64,000 bases of DNA from GCA-2746605 sp963704835 (GCA_963704835.1 CAVPHW010000001.1:62001-126000), one strand, 5' to 3'; shown: positions 34,812 through 44,252, counted from the first letter of the stretch. Notes: generated by a model not told the origin, from the letters alone. Translations and numbers: made by a program.

Positions 34812-35963
34812 ATGCTAAAAAAGGTAATCAAAATCATGAAGATTGTTTCAATCACTATTGTTGGGGTGTTCCTAATAGGGATGTTGGGTGCTCAATCATG
34901 TTCATCGGCAACATACAGCGAAAAGGATATAAAAATGGAAAAGATAGAAAATTCGGCACAGTTCAAAGACGGCAAATTCATTAATTACAAACCAGCTCCC
35001 GATTGGGGATTTACAAAGATGTTACCTGTAATGTGGGATTTTCTCTTTGTTGGCAATGACAGAAAACCAGATGAAATGTTACCGACACAAAAAATAAATT
35101 TTGACCAAATAAATAATGCAAAAGAGGATGAGTTAAAAGTTACTTGGGTTGGTCATTCGTCTCAAATTATTAATATTGATGGAAAAATTGTTTTAACAGA
35201 CCCAGTTTATGATGAGAAGACTGTATTTATGGGACCCTCAAGATACAATGGTGAAGTGCCGCTTAACTTGGACGAAATTCCAGAAATTGATTTAGTGGTA
35301 ATTTCTCATAATCATTATGATCATTATAACTCCAAAACACTTGAAATTATTCATCCAAAGGTAAAACATTTTATTGTTCCACTAATGGTCGGAGCTCAGC
35401 TAGAAGACCTTGGAATTCCAAGAGAAAAAATCACAGAACTAGATTGGTGGGATGAAGTTACGCCATTTGATAATTTTTTAGTAGCTCTAACACCAACGCA
35501 ACATTTTTCAGGACGTGGATTATTTGATAGAGATGAAACCCTTTGGGGATCATATGTGATAAAAGGACCTCATCACAAAATATATTTTAGCGGTGATTCC
35601 GGTTATTTTAAGGGATTTAAAGAAATTGGTGACAAATACGGACCATTTGATTACACCTTTATGGAATGCGGCGCATACAATGAAAAATGGGCATTTGTTC
35701 ATATGTTCCCAGAAGAAACTGTACAAGCGCATATTGATTTGAAAGGAAAAATTCTTCATCCAATTCATTGGGGAACTTTTGATCTTGCTCTCCATGCTTG
35801 GTACGATCCAATGATAAGGGTGGCAAAAGCTGCAGATAGTTTAGGTGTAAAACTATCAACGCCAATAGTTGGAGAAACAATTACTGTTGATGAAAACTTA
35901 ACCACGAATAGGTGGTGGGAAGAGGTGTTGGAATCAAAAGATGTTGTTGCCAGTGAAAAGTAA
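34812..35963 (+). CDS. NAPE-PLD/UlaG-like metallo-beta-lactamase-fold hydrolase, membrane-attached
   Basis: 383 residues. The N-terminus is hydrophobic (IVSITIVGVFLIGMLGAQSC), likely a lipoprotein or membrane anchor. The MBL fold follows: VTWVGHSSQIINIDG, LTDPVYD, and the metal motif SHNHYDHY (His166, His168, Asp170, His171), then PTQHFSGRGLFDRDETLWGS, YFSGDSGYFKGF and HWGTFDLALHAWYDP. This is the NAPE-hydrolysing phospholipase D-like branch, whose members act on lipids or lipid-like esters. An alternative start is ATG 34836 (MKIVSITIVG), with AAAGGT upstream. Likely under TetR control. Confidence 0.9.
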   Translation: MLKKVIKIMKIVSITIVGVFLIGMLGAQSCSSATYSEKDIKMEKIENSAQFKDGKFINYKPAPDWGFTKMLPVMWDFLFVGNDRKPDEMLPTQKINFDQINNAKEDELKVTWVGHSSQIINIDGKIVLTDPVYDEKTVFMGPSRYNGEVPLNLDEIPEIDLVVISHNHYDHYNSKTLEIIHPKVKHFIVPLMVGAQLEDLGIPREKITELDWWDEVTPFDNFLVALTPTQHFSGRGLFDRDETLWGSYVIKGPHHKIYFSGDSGYFKGFKEIGDKYGPFDYTFMECGAYNEKWAFVHMFPEETVQAHIDLKGKILHPIHWGTFDLALHAWYDPMIRVAKAADSLGVKLSTPIVGETITVDENLTTNRWWEEVLESKDVVASEK

Positions 35964-36032
35964 TGCTTCGACTCCGCTCAGCATGAATTCATTGAAACGT
36001 TGACACGAAAACACAACTAACAATAATGAGAT

Positions 36033-36138
36033 GTCATTCCGGAAATTTCGGAGAAATTATCCGGAATCTAGAGAAATTAATTTTTATAAAGAATTTGAAT
36101 AAAGGCAGAGATTCCCAGTCAAGCTGGGAATTATGTGA
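36033..36138. repeat. Intergenic hairpin repeat (GTCATTCC type)
   Basis: A GTCATTCCGG start (36033) pairs with CCGGAATC (36061-36068). A second hairpin, ATTCCCAG-TCAAG-CTGGGAAT, spans 36111-36131. The GTCATTCC opening recurs at 1781, which supports a dispersed repeat. It separates the metallo-hydrolase from the first SDR. Confidence 0.55.
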
Positions 36139-36187
36139 ATTTTACAGGACTGACAAACATAAAATTAAAGGAATAAGGAATTAAAAA

Positions 36188-37094
36188 ATGAGTAAAAACA
36201 ATAATTGGACAGCAGAAAACATTCCGGATCAAAAAGGAAAAATAGCAATAGTAACCGGAAGCAGCAGTGGTATTGGTTATGAAGCAGCTAGAGTATTAGC
36301 AAATAAAAATGCTAAAGTAATTCTAGCTGTAAGAAACATTTACAAAAGGAGAAAAGGCAAAATCAAAAATATTGAAGGCAAAATAAATCTTCAGATCTAT
36401 TAGTAATGCAACTAGATCTCTCTGATTTAGCTTCTGTAAAAAAATTTGTAAATGAATATAAAAGCAAATTCCAAAGTTTAGATTTACTAATCAATAATGC
36501 CGGAGTTATGATTCCTCCATATTCAAAAACAAAAGATGGATTTGAACTACAAATGGGTACAAATCACTTTGGCCATTTTGCCTTAACACTTCAATTAATT
36601 GATATAATTGAAAAAACTCCAAATTCAAGAATAGTGAACGTAGCAAGTGCTGCTCACAAATATGGTAAAATTAACTTTGACGATCTAAATTGGGAAAATA
36701 GAAAATATAAAGCATGGCGAGCATATGGTGATAGTAAAATTGCAAATCTATATTTTACAAAAGAATTGGCAAAAAGATTATCTGATAAAAATATAATTGT
36801 TACTGCGGCTCATCCTGGATGGACTGCAACGGATCTTCAGCGCCACTCAGATTATTTGAATTCTTAAATCAATTTTTTGCAATGGATCAGGATCAAGGAG
36901 CTTTGCCTACATTAAGAGCTGCATTTGATGAAAATGCAAAAAGTGGTGATTATTTTGGTCCCGACGGATGGCAGGAATGGAAAGGTTATCCAGTTAAAGT
37001 CGATACAAATAAATTAGCTAAGGATACATCTGTCGCTAAAAAATTATGGGATGTTTCTGAAGAACTGACAAATGTAAAATTTAACTTGAATTAA
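36188..37094 (+). pseudogene. Short-chain dehydrogenase (retinol-dehydrogenase-like), multiply frameshifted
   Basis: One SDR of about 302 residues is spread over three frames. The N-terminal part KGKIAIVTGSSSGIGYEAAR carries the TGxxxGIG cofactor motif. A frame change follows at about 36350-36395, then LLINNAGVMIPPYS, NHFGHFALT and the catalytic Y-x-x-x-K in YGDSKIANL, another change at about 36850, then FFAMDQDQGALPTLRAAFD and the C-terminus ending FNLN. All SDR landmarks are present, so damage is recent or is a sequence artefact. First of four tandem SDRs. Its last 57 bp recur at 40213-40269. Acceptor substrate unknown. Confidence 0.8.
37038..37094 (+). repeat. 57-bp direct repeat, copy 1 (3' end of first SDR)
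   Basis: Bases 37038-37094 match 40213-40269 at 55 of 57 positions (differences at the AACTG/AATTG and TAAAAT/TAAGAT sites). The repeats encode KKLWDVSEELTNV..FNLN and stop. They flank 3.1 kb holding SDR 2, SDR 3 and one small membrane protein, as expected for a recombination or insertion endpoint. Confidence 0.8.
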
Positions 37095-37198
37095 ATATAT
37101 GATAGTTATAAAAACTAAATAGTAATTAAATATAATTGATCGAATAATCAGAGTAAAATCAATTGAAAACGATTTATAAACCAAAGAGTTTGATTTAA

Positions 37199-38154
37199 AT
37201 GAATAATAAAAATAAATTTGGAGCCAAAAGGTTGGACACCGGAGCGCATCGGTTCTCTGGAAGGTAAAACATACCTTATAACCGGGGCAAGCAGTGGTAC
37301 CGGATTTGAAGCAGCAAAGATTATTGCATCCAAAGGTGGCAAAGTGGTGATGCTTAACCGTAATCCTAAAAAAATCAGAGGAATGCATCGCAGCAATCAA
37401 ACAGGAGCTTGGCAATAAGGCAGATGTAACTGCCATCCGTGTAGACCTTGGCGATCAGGCTTCTGTAAAAGCAGCAGCATCAGAGATTCTTGAAAAGGTA
37501 GAGCGTATTGATGCACTGATGTGTAACGGCGCTATTGCTCAGGTACCAAAACAAGTAATAACCGTAGATGGCTGGGAAAGTCAGATGGGGGTGAATTACT
37601 TCGGACATTTTACACTGCAGGCTTTGCTATATCCACTTATTGAAAAATCTAAAGGACGTATCGTAACGGTAGGCAGTATGGGCTATAATATGGGAATTAA
37701 AACCATCAAGTTTGACGATTTGAACTGGGATAAAGACTATACTCCCAATGATGCCTATAGCCAAAGTAAACTAGCACAAATTATGACCATTTATGAATTA
37801 CAGGATAGATTGGCAGCAGCCGGTAAAACAGATGTTAAAGCTTATGCCTGTCATCCTGGTTCTTCAAGAACATCACTTATCACAACAAGTGGTAGTTTAA
37901 TGATGAGGATTATCTTTGGTCTGATGAAATTGTCACCATTGACACAATCAGCTGAAAAAGGTGCTTATCCTGAATTGATGTGTGCAACCGAAGAGAATCT
38001 GGATCAGAAAGGGTTTTATGGACCTACAGGACGAAGCAATTGGGTTGGCCCTGTTGGAGAACATAAACTAGAATCACATGCCAAAGATAAAACTGTAGCT
38101 GAAAAATTATGGGAATTATCAGAAAAAGAAACAGGTGTTAAGTGGTTTTTGTAA
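37199..38154 (+). pseudogene. Short-chain dehydrogenase (protochlorophyllide-reductase-like), frameshifted
   Basis: About 310 residues. GWTPERIGSLEGKTYLITG and the cofactor motif TGASSGTGFEAAK are in one frame (initiation by TTG at 37218, or by ATG 37199 if a base is missing in the A/T run at about 37212). A shift at about 37378 then leads into ECIAAIKQELGNKADVTAIR, the active-site region GVNYFGHFTLQ, YSQSKLAQI (Y-x-x-x-K), and the C-terminus GVKWFL. The second-frame part is intact for over 250 residues. Base composition is visibly less AT-rich than its neighbours, suggesting foreign origin. Second in the SDR array, inside the direct-repeat bracket. Confidence 0.78.
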
Positions 38155-38484
38155 ATCAGAAAATCAAGATAAAAAGAGAGCTTTTTTTTGACAAGATTAT
38201 GGACACTCTCCAAGCAGAAGACATCCCTGAGTTGGTCGCTATGATTCTACTCGGATTGCAACTGAAAACATCTGTCCAAAATCTTTCAGATTACGGCACC
38301 TAGTCAAGTGGTGCCGCTCAACGTTTTAGGGATGTCTTAAGTTATCTGGTAGGTAAGTTTCGACCGAAGAGCTTGTAAAATGACGCTGAGTTTTGCTGTC
38401 TAACAAATTAACCCGAGCGATGATAACATAGTGACCAAGTGCTTAAAGTTCGATAAATCATATTCGACAAACAAAGGAGTAGAA
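38155..38484. other. Intergenic region with a G+C-richer, foreign-looking segment
   Basis: No gene is supported. The stretch from about 38200 to 38480 is less AT-rich than the flanks. It contains a hairpin, CGGCACC-TAGTCAAGT-GGTGCCG (38295-38317), and the junction-like GTCTAACAAATTAACCCGAG (38397-38416). AAAGGAG (about 38473) is the Shine-Dalgarno of the next SDR. Confidence 0.4.
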
Positions 38485-39354
38485 ATGAAACTTAATAGTA
38501 AACATGTAGTAATCACCGGAGCGACCGCCGGTATCGGGCAGGCTTCAGCCATAGCGTTAGCAAAATCAGGCGCGAAAATAACAATCATAGCGCGCAATCA
38601 GCAAAAAGCTGAGAATGCATTGGCCGAACTTAAGACAGTTTCTGGTCGCGATAACCATAGATTCGTTTTGTCGGATTTCGGCAATTTGGCTTCAGTTCGT
38701 AGTGCTGCTGAAGAGATTTTGAGCTGGGGCGACAAAATTGACGTACTCCAAAATAATGCAGGCATAGCTAGCTCCGCTTATCGCGAAACAGAAGATGGTT
38801 ATGAAGAACTATTCGCTGTTAACCATCTGGCTGGATTCTTGTTGACAGGACTGTTAATGCCATTACTGCTGAACAAAGGAACTCGTATTGTTAATGTTTC
38901 CGCTATGGTTTATGCCAGTGTGAAAGGCATGAATTTTGATGATTTGCCAACCACAAAAAACTTTGAGCCACAAAAAGGCTATGCGTATTCTAAACTGGCC
39001 AATGTTCTTTTTACCAAAGAACTTGCAGAGCGTTTAAAGCCGCACGGCGTAACTTGCAATGTATTGCATCCTGGGGCAGTCGGTACGACATTGGGAGCAG
39101 AAGACAATGGCTGGGTACTGACAATAGCGTCTTTTTTGATTAAATATCTCCCTTTTATGTTTAAAACGCCAGAGCAAGGCGCCGCGACTTCAAATTACCT
39201 TTCTGAAAGCGATGAAGTCGCTAATGTTACTGGTAAGTACTTTGTCGACTGTAAACAAGTACAACTCAAACCTGTGGGCGAGGATATGGAAGCGGCGAAG
39301 CGTTTATGGACGATCAGCGAAGAAATGTCCGGATTCATCTATCCAAAACTATAA
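38485..39354 (+). CDS. Short-chain dehydrogenase/reductase 3
   Basis: 289 residues from ATG 38485, preceded by AAAGGAGTAGAA; an upstream in-frame ATG at 38431 is rejected. SDR landmarks: HVVITGATAGIGQASAIAL, LQNNAGIASSAY, NHLAGFLLTG, and the catalytic YAYSKLANV (Y-x-x-x-K), then LHPGAVGTTLGAED. Intact. Codons and base composition are much less AT-rich than in the rest of the window, pointing to recent horizontal transfer. Followed 93 bp on by a small membrane protein gene, the same pairing as SDR 4 with its downstream partner. Substrate unknown. Confidence 0.9.
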   Translation: MKLNSKHVVITGATAGIGQASAIALAKSGAKITIIARNQQKAENALAELKTVSGRDNHRFVLSDFGNLASVRSAAEEILSWGDKIDVLQNNAGIASSAYRETEDGYEELFAVNHLAGFLLTGLLMPLLLNKGTRIVNVSAMVYASVKGMNFDDLPTTKNFEPQKGYAYSKLANVLFTKELAERLKPHGVTCNVLHPGAVGTTLGAEDNGWVLTIASFLIKYLPFMFKTPEQGAATSNYLSESDEVANVTGKYFVDCKQVQLKPVGEDMEAAKRLWTISEEMSGFIYPKL

Positions 39355-39447
39355 GTAAAGGCTATCGAAGATTCGGAGCAAAACGTAAGTATAAAAAATA
39401 GACATCAACATTTAGCAGGATAAATAACATCTATAAAAGGATAAGCA

Positions 39448-39952
39448 ATGGAAATATTAAAAATAGCAACAGATTGGGCAAAAGCAGAAATTTTTTCAAC
39501 TTCATTTTTTATTTTTTTTGGACTTCTATTTGTTGCAGCTAGTATAGGATTTTGGCAGCTGGGTAAAACGGATATCGCAAAGGCATATGTGATTCCTATG
39601 TTAGTGGCAGGTATACTCGTGTTGGTGATTGGCTTTGGCTTATTTTTTAACAATAAATATCGAGTAACTAAGTTTGAAAAGGATTATCACAAAGATGCTC
39701 CAGCTTTTGTACAATCAGAAATTGAGCGTGTGGATGCTACCTTAAAAGAGTATAAAACTAGTATTCAGAGTTATTCCTATTTTAATTATTGCAGCAGCTT
39801 TAGTAATCATTCTTCTGAATACACCACTGTGGAGAGCTATTGGTATTACCGCCATTGCGATGTTAGTGATTTTGTTGCTGGTAGATGGTACCGCTTGGGA
39901 TAGAATAAAGGAGTATAAAGAACAATTAGTATTGGTAGAAATAAAAGAATGA
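39448..39952 (+). pseudogene. Small membrane protein paired with SDR, frameshifted
   Basis: About 168 residues in two frames joined at about 39765. The first part has two membrane helices (FIFFGLLFVAASIGFW, VIPMLVAGILVLVIGFGLFF) and a polar linker (KYRVTKFEKDYHKDAPAFVQ). The second part, in the other frame, begins VFRVIPILIIAAALVIILL and ends LVEIKE. The joined protein resembles the intact product of 41084-41581 in length, topology and the FLQSEK/FVQSEI and LVELK/LVEIKE segments, so the two are paralogues. Starts after ATAAGC; no strong Shine-Dalgarno. Function unknown. Confidence 0.75.
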
Positions 39953-40116
39953 AATTAATAGTATGATTTGTTTTTAACAAAAATTGAGCATTTAAATTGA
40001 AACAATTCAAAACACTTTCGGCTTGTTATGAACACCTTCAGTTACCTCAACTTGAACGCCCTATGCTAAGTAAGTTGGAAGATTATTAGCTTTGCATAAA
40101 TTAAGGCGAACAAAGT

Positions 40117-40269
40117 ATGATGTCAAATGCATCTGCACTGTCGATTTCTACAAATTTAGGTTGTCCTATAAAAGTTGGAACGATTAAGCGAGCAAAGGGG
40201 CAAACAATTGAGAAAAAATTATGGGATGTTTCTGAAGAATTGACAAATGTAAGATTTAACTTGAATTAA
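40117..40269 (+). pseudogene. SDR C-terminal remnant
   Basis: An ATG-initiated 50-codon frame whose last 19 codons (KKLWDVSEELTNVRFNLN and the stop) are the 57-bp repeat. Its preceding residues (CPIKVGTIKRAKGQT) still resemble, weakly, the corresponding part of SDR 1 (YPVKVDTNKLAKDTS). It is a duplicated 3' end that has lost its gene body. The rest of the gap 39953-40116 holds no other feature that I can support. Confidence 0.7.
40213..40269 (+). repeat. 57-bp direct repeat, copy 2
   Basis: Second copy of the repeat at 37038-37094, two mismatches, same orientation, ending at a TAA. It begins right after an unrelated leader and is followed by TAAAAATAGG, then SDR 4. Confidence 0.8.
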
Positions 40270-40284
40270 AAATAGGATAATATA

Positions 40285-41094
40285 ATGAAAACAATATTTA
40301 TGACCGGCACTTCTACAGGACTGGGAAAAGCGGCAGTTAAATTATTTGCTGGAAAAGGATGGAAAGTTATTGCAACAATGAGAAATCCGCTGAATGCAGA
40401 TGATACTTTTAAACATGAGAATATTACCGTTCTTCCTTTAGATGTAACAGACCCAAAGCAAATTGAAAAAACTGTAGCCGAAGCAATTTCACTCGGAAAA
40501 ATTGATGCAGTTTTTAATAATGCTGGCTATGGACTTGCGGGGCCATTTGAGGGAGCAACCGATGAGCAAATTGTGCAACAAATCAATACTAATTTACTTG
40601 GGGTAATGAGGGTTACTAAAGCATTAATACCACATTTTAGAAATAACAAAAATGGTATATTCATCACTACCACTTCTATTGGGGGTTTAGTAGCCTTACC
40701 CTTTAACTCGGTTTATCACGCTACAAAATGGGCTTTGGAAGGCTGGAATGAAAGTTTGGCATTTGAATTAAAACCCTTTGGTATTAAAGTAAAAACTGTT
40801 TCGCCAGGTGGAATTTCGACCGATTTTTCAGGCCGTTCTTTAGTAATGACCCAACATCCGGCTTATGAGGACCAAATGAAACAAGTTTTACCTGTATTTA
40901 TGGATCCTGAAAGAGCAAAAAGCTATTCTACTGCTGAGCAAATTGCACAAGATGTCTGGGAAGCTGCAAATGATGAAAGCGAAAAATTACGATATGTAGC
41001 AGGAGAAGATGCAAAAGCTATGTATGCAAGACGCATGGAAGTAGGAAGTGAGCAGGCCAGCAAAGAAATTGAAAGCTTATTTTATGGAAAATAA
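40285..41094 (+). CDS. Short-chain dehydrogenase/reductase 4
   Basis: 269 residues. TIFMTGTSTGLGKAAVKLF gives the TGxxxGxG motif, VFNNAGYGLAGP the NNAG motif, ITTTSIGGLV the catalytic Ser region, and YHATKWALEGW the Y-x-x-x-K. No signal or membrane segment; cytoplasmic. The sequence is intact and its composition is normal for the window. The stop overlaps the next ATG by 11 bp, implying translational coupling with the small membrane protein. Substrate unknown. Confidence 0.92.
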   Translation: MKTIFMTGTSTGLGKAAVKLFAGKGWKVIATMRNPLNADDTFKHENITVLPLDVTDPKQIEKTVAEAISLGKIDAVFNNAGYGLAGPFEGATDEQIVQQINTNLLGVMRVTKALIPHFRNNKNGIFITTTSIGGLVALPFNSVYHATKWALEGWNESLAFELKPFGIKVKTVSPGGISTDFSGRSLVMTQHPAYEDQMKQVLPVFMDPERAKSYSTAEQIAQDVWEAANDESEKLRYVAGEDAKAMYARRMEVGSEQASKEIESLFYGK

Positions 41095-41581
41095 AATTCT
41101 GATAGAATTAATAACAAACTTTTACAATAGCGAGAAAAATATATTTCTCGCTATTGTACTCATTGGCATTTTGTCTGTAATAATCGGGATTGCTTTTTAT
41201 TTTTTTTCTACCAATTATAAAGTTTTTGGAATAACTCTTCTGGTATTGGGGATGCTTGAAACAAGCATTTTTACGTACCAAAATTTAACACAAAAAGAAA
41301 AAATTGAGCAGAAAATAAGTTTAGTGAAAACCGATGCCAACTCGTTTTTGCAATCTGAAAAAGTTTACATGGCAAAAATGCCGAAAGTCTATTTTTGGAT
41401 AAAGTTGTTTTACGGAAGTTTGATTATTTGTTGTATAATAGCAATATCTTATGCCAACAGACCTCAAATAAATGGAGTATTAATAGCGCTTATTCTACAT
41501 TTAGCATTGGCTATAACGATTGATAATTTTGCTGAGCAATACACTTTAACTTACAAAACGAAGCTCGTTGAACTAAAATAA
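41084..41581 (+). CDS. Small membrane protein coupled to SDR 4
   Basis: 165 residues from ATG 41084, which lies inside the end of SDR 4. Two N-terminal helices (IFLAIVLIGILSVIIGIAFYF, VFGITLLVLGMLETSIF), a polar central part (QKEKIEQKISLVKTDANSFL), and two more helices (FYGSLIICCIIAISYA, GVLIALILHLALAITI). It resembles the joined product of 39448-39952. No known domain recognised. The overlapping start implies that its amount is tied to SDR 4, which suggests it works with that enzyme, for example as a membrane partner. Confidence 0.7.
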   Translation: MENKILIELITNFYNSEKNIFLAIVLIGILSVIIGIAFYFFSTNYKVFGITLLVLGMLETSIFTYQNLTQKEKIEQKISLVKTDANSFLQSEKVYMAKMPKVYFWIKLFYGSLIICCIIAISYANRPQINGVLIALILHLALAITIDNFAEQYTLTYKTKLVELK

Positions 41582-41692
41582 AAACTATCTGTCGACTTTC
41601 TTGAATATGTTCTTGACCAATTAAAACGGTTTTGGAACAAACGCAATAATTTTTGTATAATGGTATTATATCTTTAATAACTGCAAAATTCT

Positions 41693-42343
41693 TTGGAAAA
41701 GGAAAAAGTGAATTTTAAAAAATTTTTGATGTTGTGTGTTGTTTTATTTTTTTCTGTTAGTTTGTTTGCTCAAGAAACCAAGTGGACAAAAGAACTATCC
41801 GATGATGGCAAAACAAAAGTTGTTTATGCTATTTATGATTCTATTGATGTAGATGGAGAAGAAGTTACATTTATTGAATACACTGCAAAAACTAAAACTA
41901 CAGCCTCGCTTGATAATTGTATTACTATATTTAATAATCCTGATATGCACAAAAAGTTTTATGAGTACACTGAAGAAAGTAAAAAGGTAAAAGATATTTC
42001 AAAAAGTGAATGGATAATATATTATTATTATAGTCCGCCATGGCCAATTGCTGATTCCGACTGTGTTTCCAGAATTAGAATGATTGAGGATAGGTTGAAT
42101 AAAAAAGTTGTTTTCACAAGTTTTTCGGAATCAAACTTATTAGAAAAGAAAGATGTTGTTCGTTCAGAATTAAACAACATTACATTCACATTTAAGCAAA
42201 TTGGTGATAGTGAAGTTGAAATCACTATCGAAGCAATATTAATTCCTGAGATGGCAGCACCAAAATGGATGATGAAAGCTTGGTTTCCAGATGGTCCGGC
42301 GAATACTCTAAGAAGATTCAAAAACCTTGCAGAAAATTTGTAA
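41693..42343 (+). CDS. Exported START/SRPBCC-like domain protein
   Basis: 216 residues from TTG 41693; a GTG at 41708 with GGAAAAGGAAAAA upstream is an equally good start. A Sec signal (FLMLCVVLFFSVSLFAQ) precedes a START-like fold: VFTSFSESNLL, PPWPIADSDCVSRIRMIE (near residue 110) and a C-terminal long helix (APKWMMKAWFPDGPANTLRR). START domains bind lipids or sterols. Followed 8 bp on by the EEP-family lipoprotein, so both probably act on lipids in the envelope. The family assignment is by pattern. Confidence 0.75.
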   Translation: MEKEKVNFKKFLMLCVVLFFSVSLFAQETKWTKELSDDGKTKVVYAIYDSIDVDGEEVTFIEYTAKTKTTASLDNCITIFNNPDMHKKFYEYTEESKKVKDISKSEWIIYYYYSPPWPIADSDCVSRIRMIEDRLNKKVVFTSFSESNLLEKKDVVRSELNNITFTFKQIGDSEVEITIEAILIPEMAAPKWMMKAWFPDGPANTLRRFKNLAENL

Positions 42344-42351
42344 ATTGAAGT

Positions 42352-43350
42352 ATGTCGACATTAACAAATACCCAAAATAGAATTTTCTTATCTCTACTGT
42401 TCATTGTTAGTACTGGTTTATTTTCATGTTCCACAATAGACTATTATCAACGAAATAAAAATATTGAAAAGGACACTTCTCGCAAGATCGGGAAAATATC
42501 TCTTGTTACATATAATATAAAAGCAATATACGAGAAAGATGAAAATCAAATTGATAGTTTAATGTCGTTTGTAAATAAGAATAAGTTTGATTTTGTTGTC
42601 TTTCAGGAACTGTTTGATGAAAGCACAAGAGATGATATAATAGAAAAAGCTGATCCAGAATTTTATAATACATTTATTTCTAGAGTTGATTACAATTCCT
42701 TTCCCGAGTTTATATTTCAAGATGCTGGCCTGTTTATGATGAGCAAATATCCAAGAATTGATTTATCATATTTAGATTTTGGGGATGATATAAAAAACTC
42801 TAATGGTGTCATTCATATGATATTGGAAAAAGAATATTCTAGAACAAACGATTTTCTTGCCAATAAATCTGTTTTAGGATCACTTTTTGATGTAGATGAT
42901 TCTATAAAAGTTTTCTTATTTACAGCTCATGTTCAAGCTGCGGGAACCTCAGAACATAAAGAATATCAATTGAGTCAAATTAAGGGATTTATTTCTGAGG
43001 CAATTAAAAATGTGACAGAAAATAAGCTAGTGAATAACTCACAAAATCTCATTGTTATATTGGCAGGTGATTTTAATTCGAATGCTTACGATTATGATCG
43101 GTTTGTCCAATTTCAGAAAATATTAGGATTTCCAAGAGACCTACATAAAGATTTTCATCAAACAAATGAAGAATATACTTTTAGAGACAGAGGAAGAAGG
43201 TACGACTATATTTTGTCTTATGATAAGATAGATAATATTGAGCTAAACAGAGTTTTGGTCAAATCAATAAATGTTGAAAATGTTATTGATGGTAAAGGCG
43301 AAGCCATTTCAGATCATCGAGGAATAAAAGCGATCTTAAAAATCGAGTAA
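42352..43350 (+). CDS. EEP (DNase I/sphingomyelinase-fold) lipoprotein
   Basis: 332 residues. The signal ends in TGLFSCS (lipobox Cys near residue 26). Endonuclease/exonuclease/phosphatase fold: LVTYNIKAIY, FVVFQELFDE (metal Glu), LFTAHVQAAG (His), LAGDFNSNAYDYD (Asp/Asn), and SDHRGIKAI at the end with the catalytic His. The GDFNSN and SDH motifs and the overall order resemble neutral sphingomyelinases and other bacterial phospholipid or inositol-phosphate phosphodiesterases. As an envelope lipoprotein beside a START-like protein, a lipid substrate is more likely than DNA. That is inference. Confidence 0.85.
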   Translation: MSTLTNTQNRIFLSLLFIVSTGLFSCSTIDYYQRNKNIEKDTSRKIGKISLVTYNIKAIYEKDENQIDSLMSFVNKNKFDFVVFQELFDESTRDDIIEKADPEFYNTFISRVDYNSFPEFIFQDAGLFMMSKYPRIDLSYLDFGDDIKNSNGVIHMILEKEYSRTNDFLANKSVLGSLFDVDDSIKVFLFTAHVQAAGTSEHKEYQLSQIKGFISEAIKNVTENKLVNNSQNLIVILAGDFNSNAYDYDRFVQFQKILGFPRDLHKDFHQTNEEYTFRDRGRRYDYILSYDKIDNIELNRVLVKSINVENVIDGKGEAISDHRGIKAILKIE

Positions 43351-43376
43351 ACTTTACAGAAAACGATTCTGGGGTT

Positions 43377-44252
43377 TTATTTTCTGTTAACCATTATAAC
43401 GCCAACAATTATTACAATTCCACTACCCATCATTAGCAAGGTAATGTTTTCTCCTAGCAACAACCAGGCTGTGAAAACAGTTACAAACGGTTCTAAATAT
43501 AGAAAGGCACCAACACGATTTGCTGGTAACTCACTCATTGCTTCTGCCCATAAAACATAAGCCAAACCTGAACAAAAAATTCCTAGAAAAATTAATGCAC
43601 CCCAATCAATTGATGATAAAGCAGAAAGGCTATTTATAAACTCCGCGGAAATTGTTACGGGAGTTAGAAGAATTAACATAGTTACAAACAAATAAAGAAT
43701 GGTTAAAGACGGAGGATAATTTAGTGTAACTTTTCTACCATAAAATGAATAAATGCTCCAAGTAAATGCACTTCCCAACACAAGTAAGTCGCCGTAGTTT
43801 GAAATAAAATTTATCGATCTCAAATTACCCTTTGCTAATAAGAACCAACAATCCTCCAAATGCAATTATGGCACCAATCAAATTGATTGTACGGTCATTC
43901 GTTCTTTATAAATAACAAATCCCATTATTGCCATTATTACTGGAACAATTCCTATAATCCAACCTGTGTTTGAGGCCGATGTGTATTGCATTCCAGTTAC
44001 TTGAATCCATAAATGAGTTGTTGAAATAATGGCAAGAATAAATATTCCCTTTAGATCCTTTCTTTTAAGAGAAAAATTATGTTTACGGTATAAAGCAATT
44101 GTTAATACAGCGACAATACCCAAAATTAGACGAATGTATATAATAGCAAGTGGTGTAAGTGAATCGAGCAAACTTTTTGTGGCAACAAAAGACGCGCCCC
44201 AAAAAATTATAGCAACTAATGGTTTCCAGATTGATTTAAATACGTTTGACAA
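43377..44252 (-). pseudogene. EamA/DMT-family permease, frameshifted twice
   Basis: Start TTG at 44252. The first EamA half (IIFWGASFVATKSLLDSL, IYIRLILGIVAVLT) ends at a shift near 43880. A middle stretch reading IGAIIAFGGLLVLISKG lies in a second frame, and after another shift near 43826 the second EamA half (DLLVLGSAFTWSIYSFYG, FLYLEPFVTVFTAWLLLGE) runs to 43377. The pieces join to a normal ten-helix transporter of about 292 residues. EamA proteins export metabolites or amino acids. Both shifts lie in short homopolymer-rich DNA, so sequencing errors are possible. Confidence 0.8.

Noticed and set aside
38397..38420. Integron attC-like start (GTCTAACAAATTAACCCG)
   Set aside because: It resembles the left end of an attC site, but no matching right-hand core (GTTRRRY) with the required inverted repeat was found nearby, and no integron integrase is present.
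36188..41581. Mobile genomic island with integrase
   Set aside because: No integrase, transposase or tRNA attachment site was seen in the window; only repeats and composition suggest transfer.
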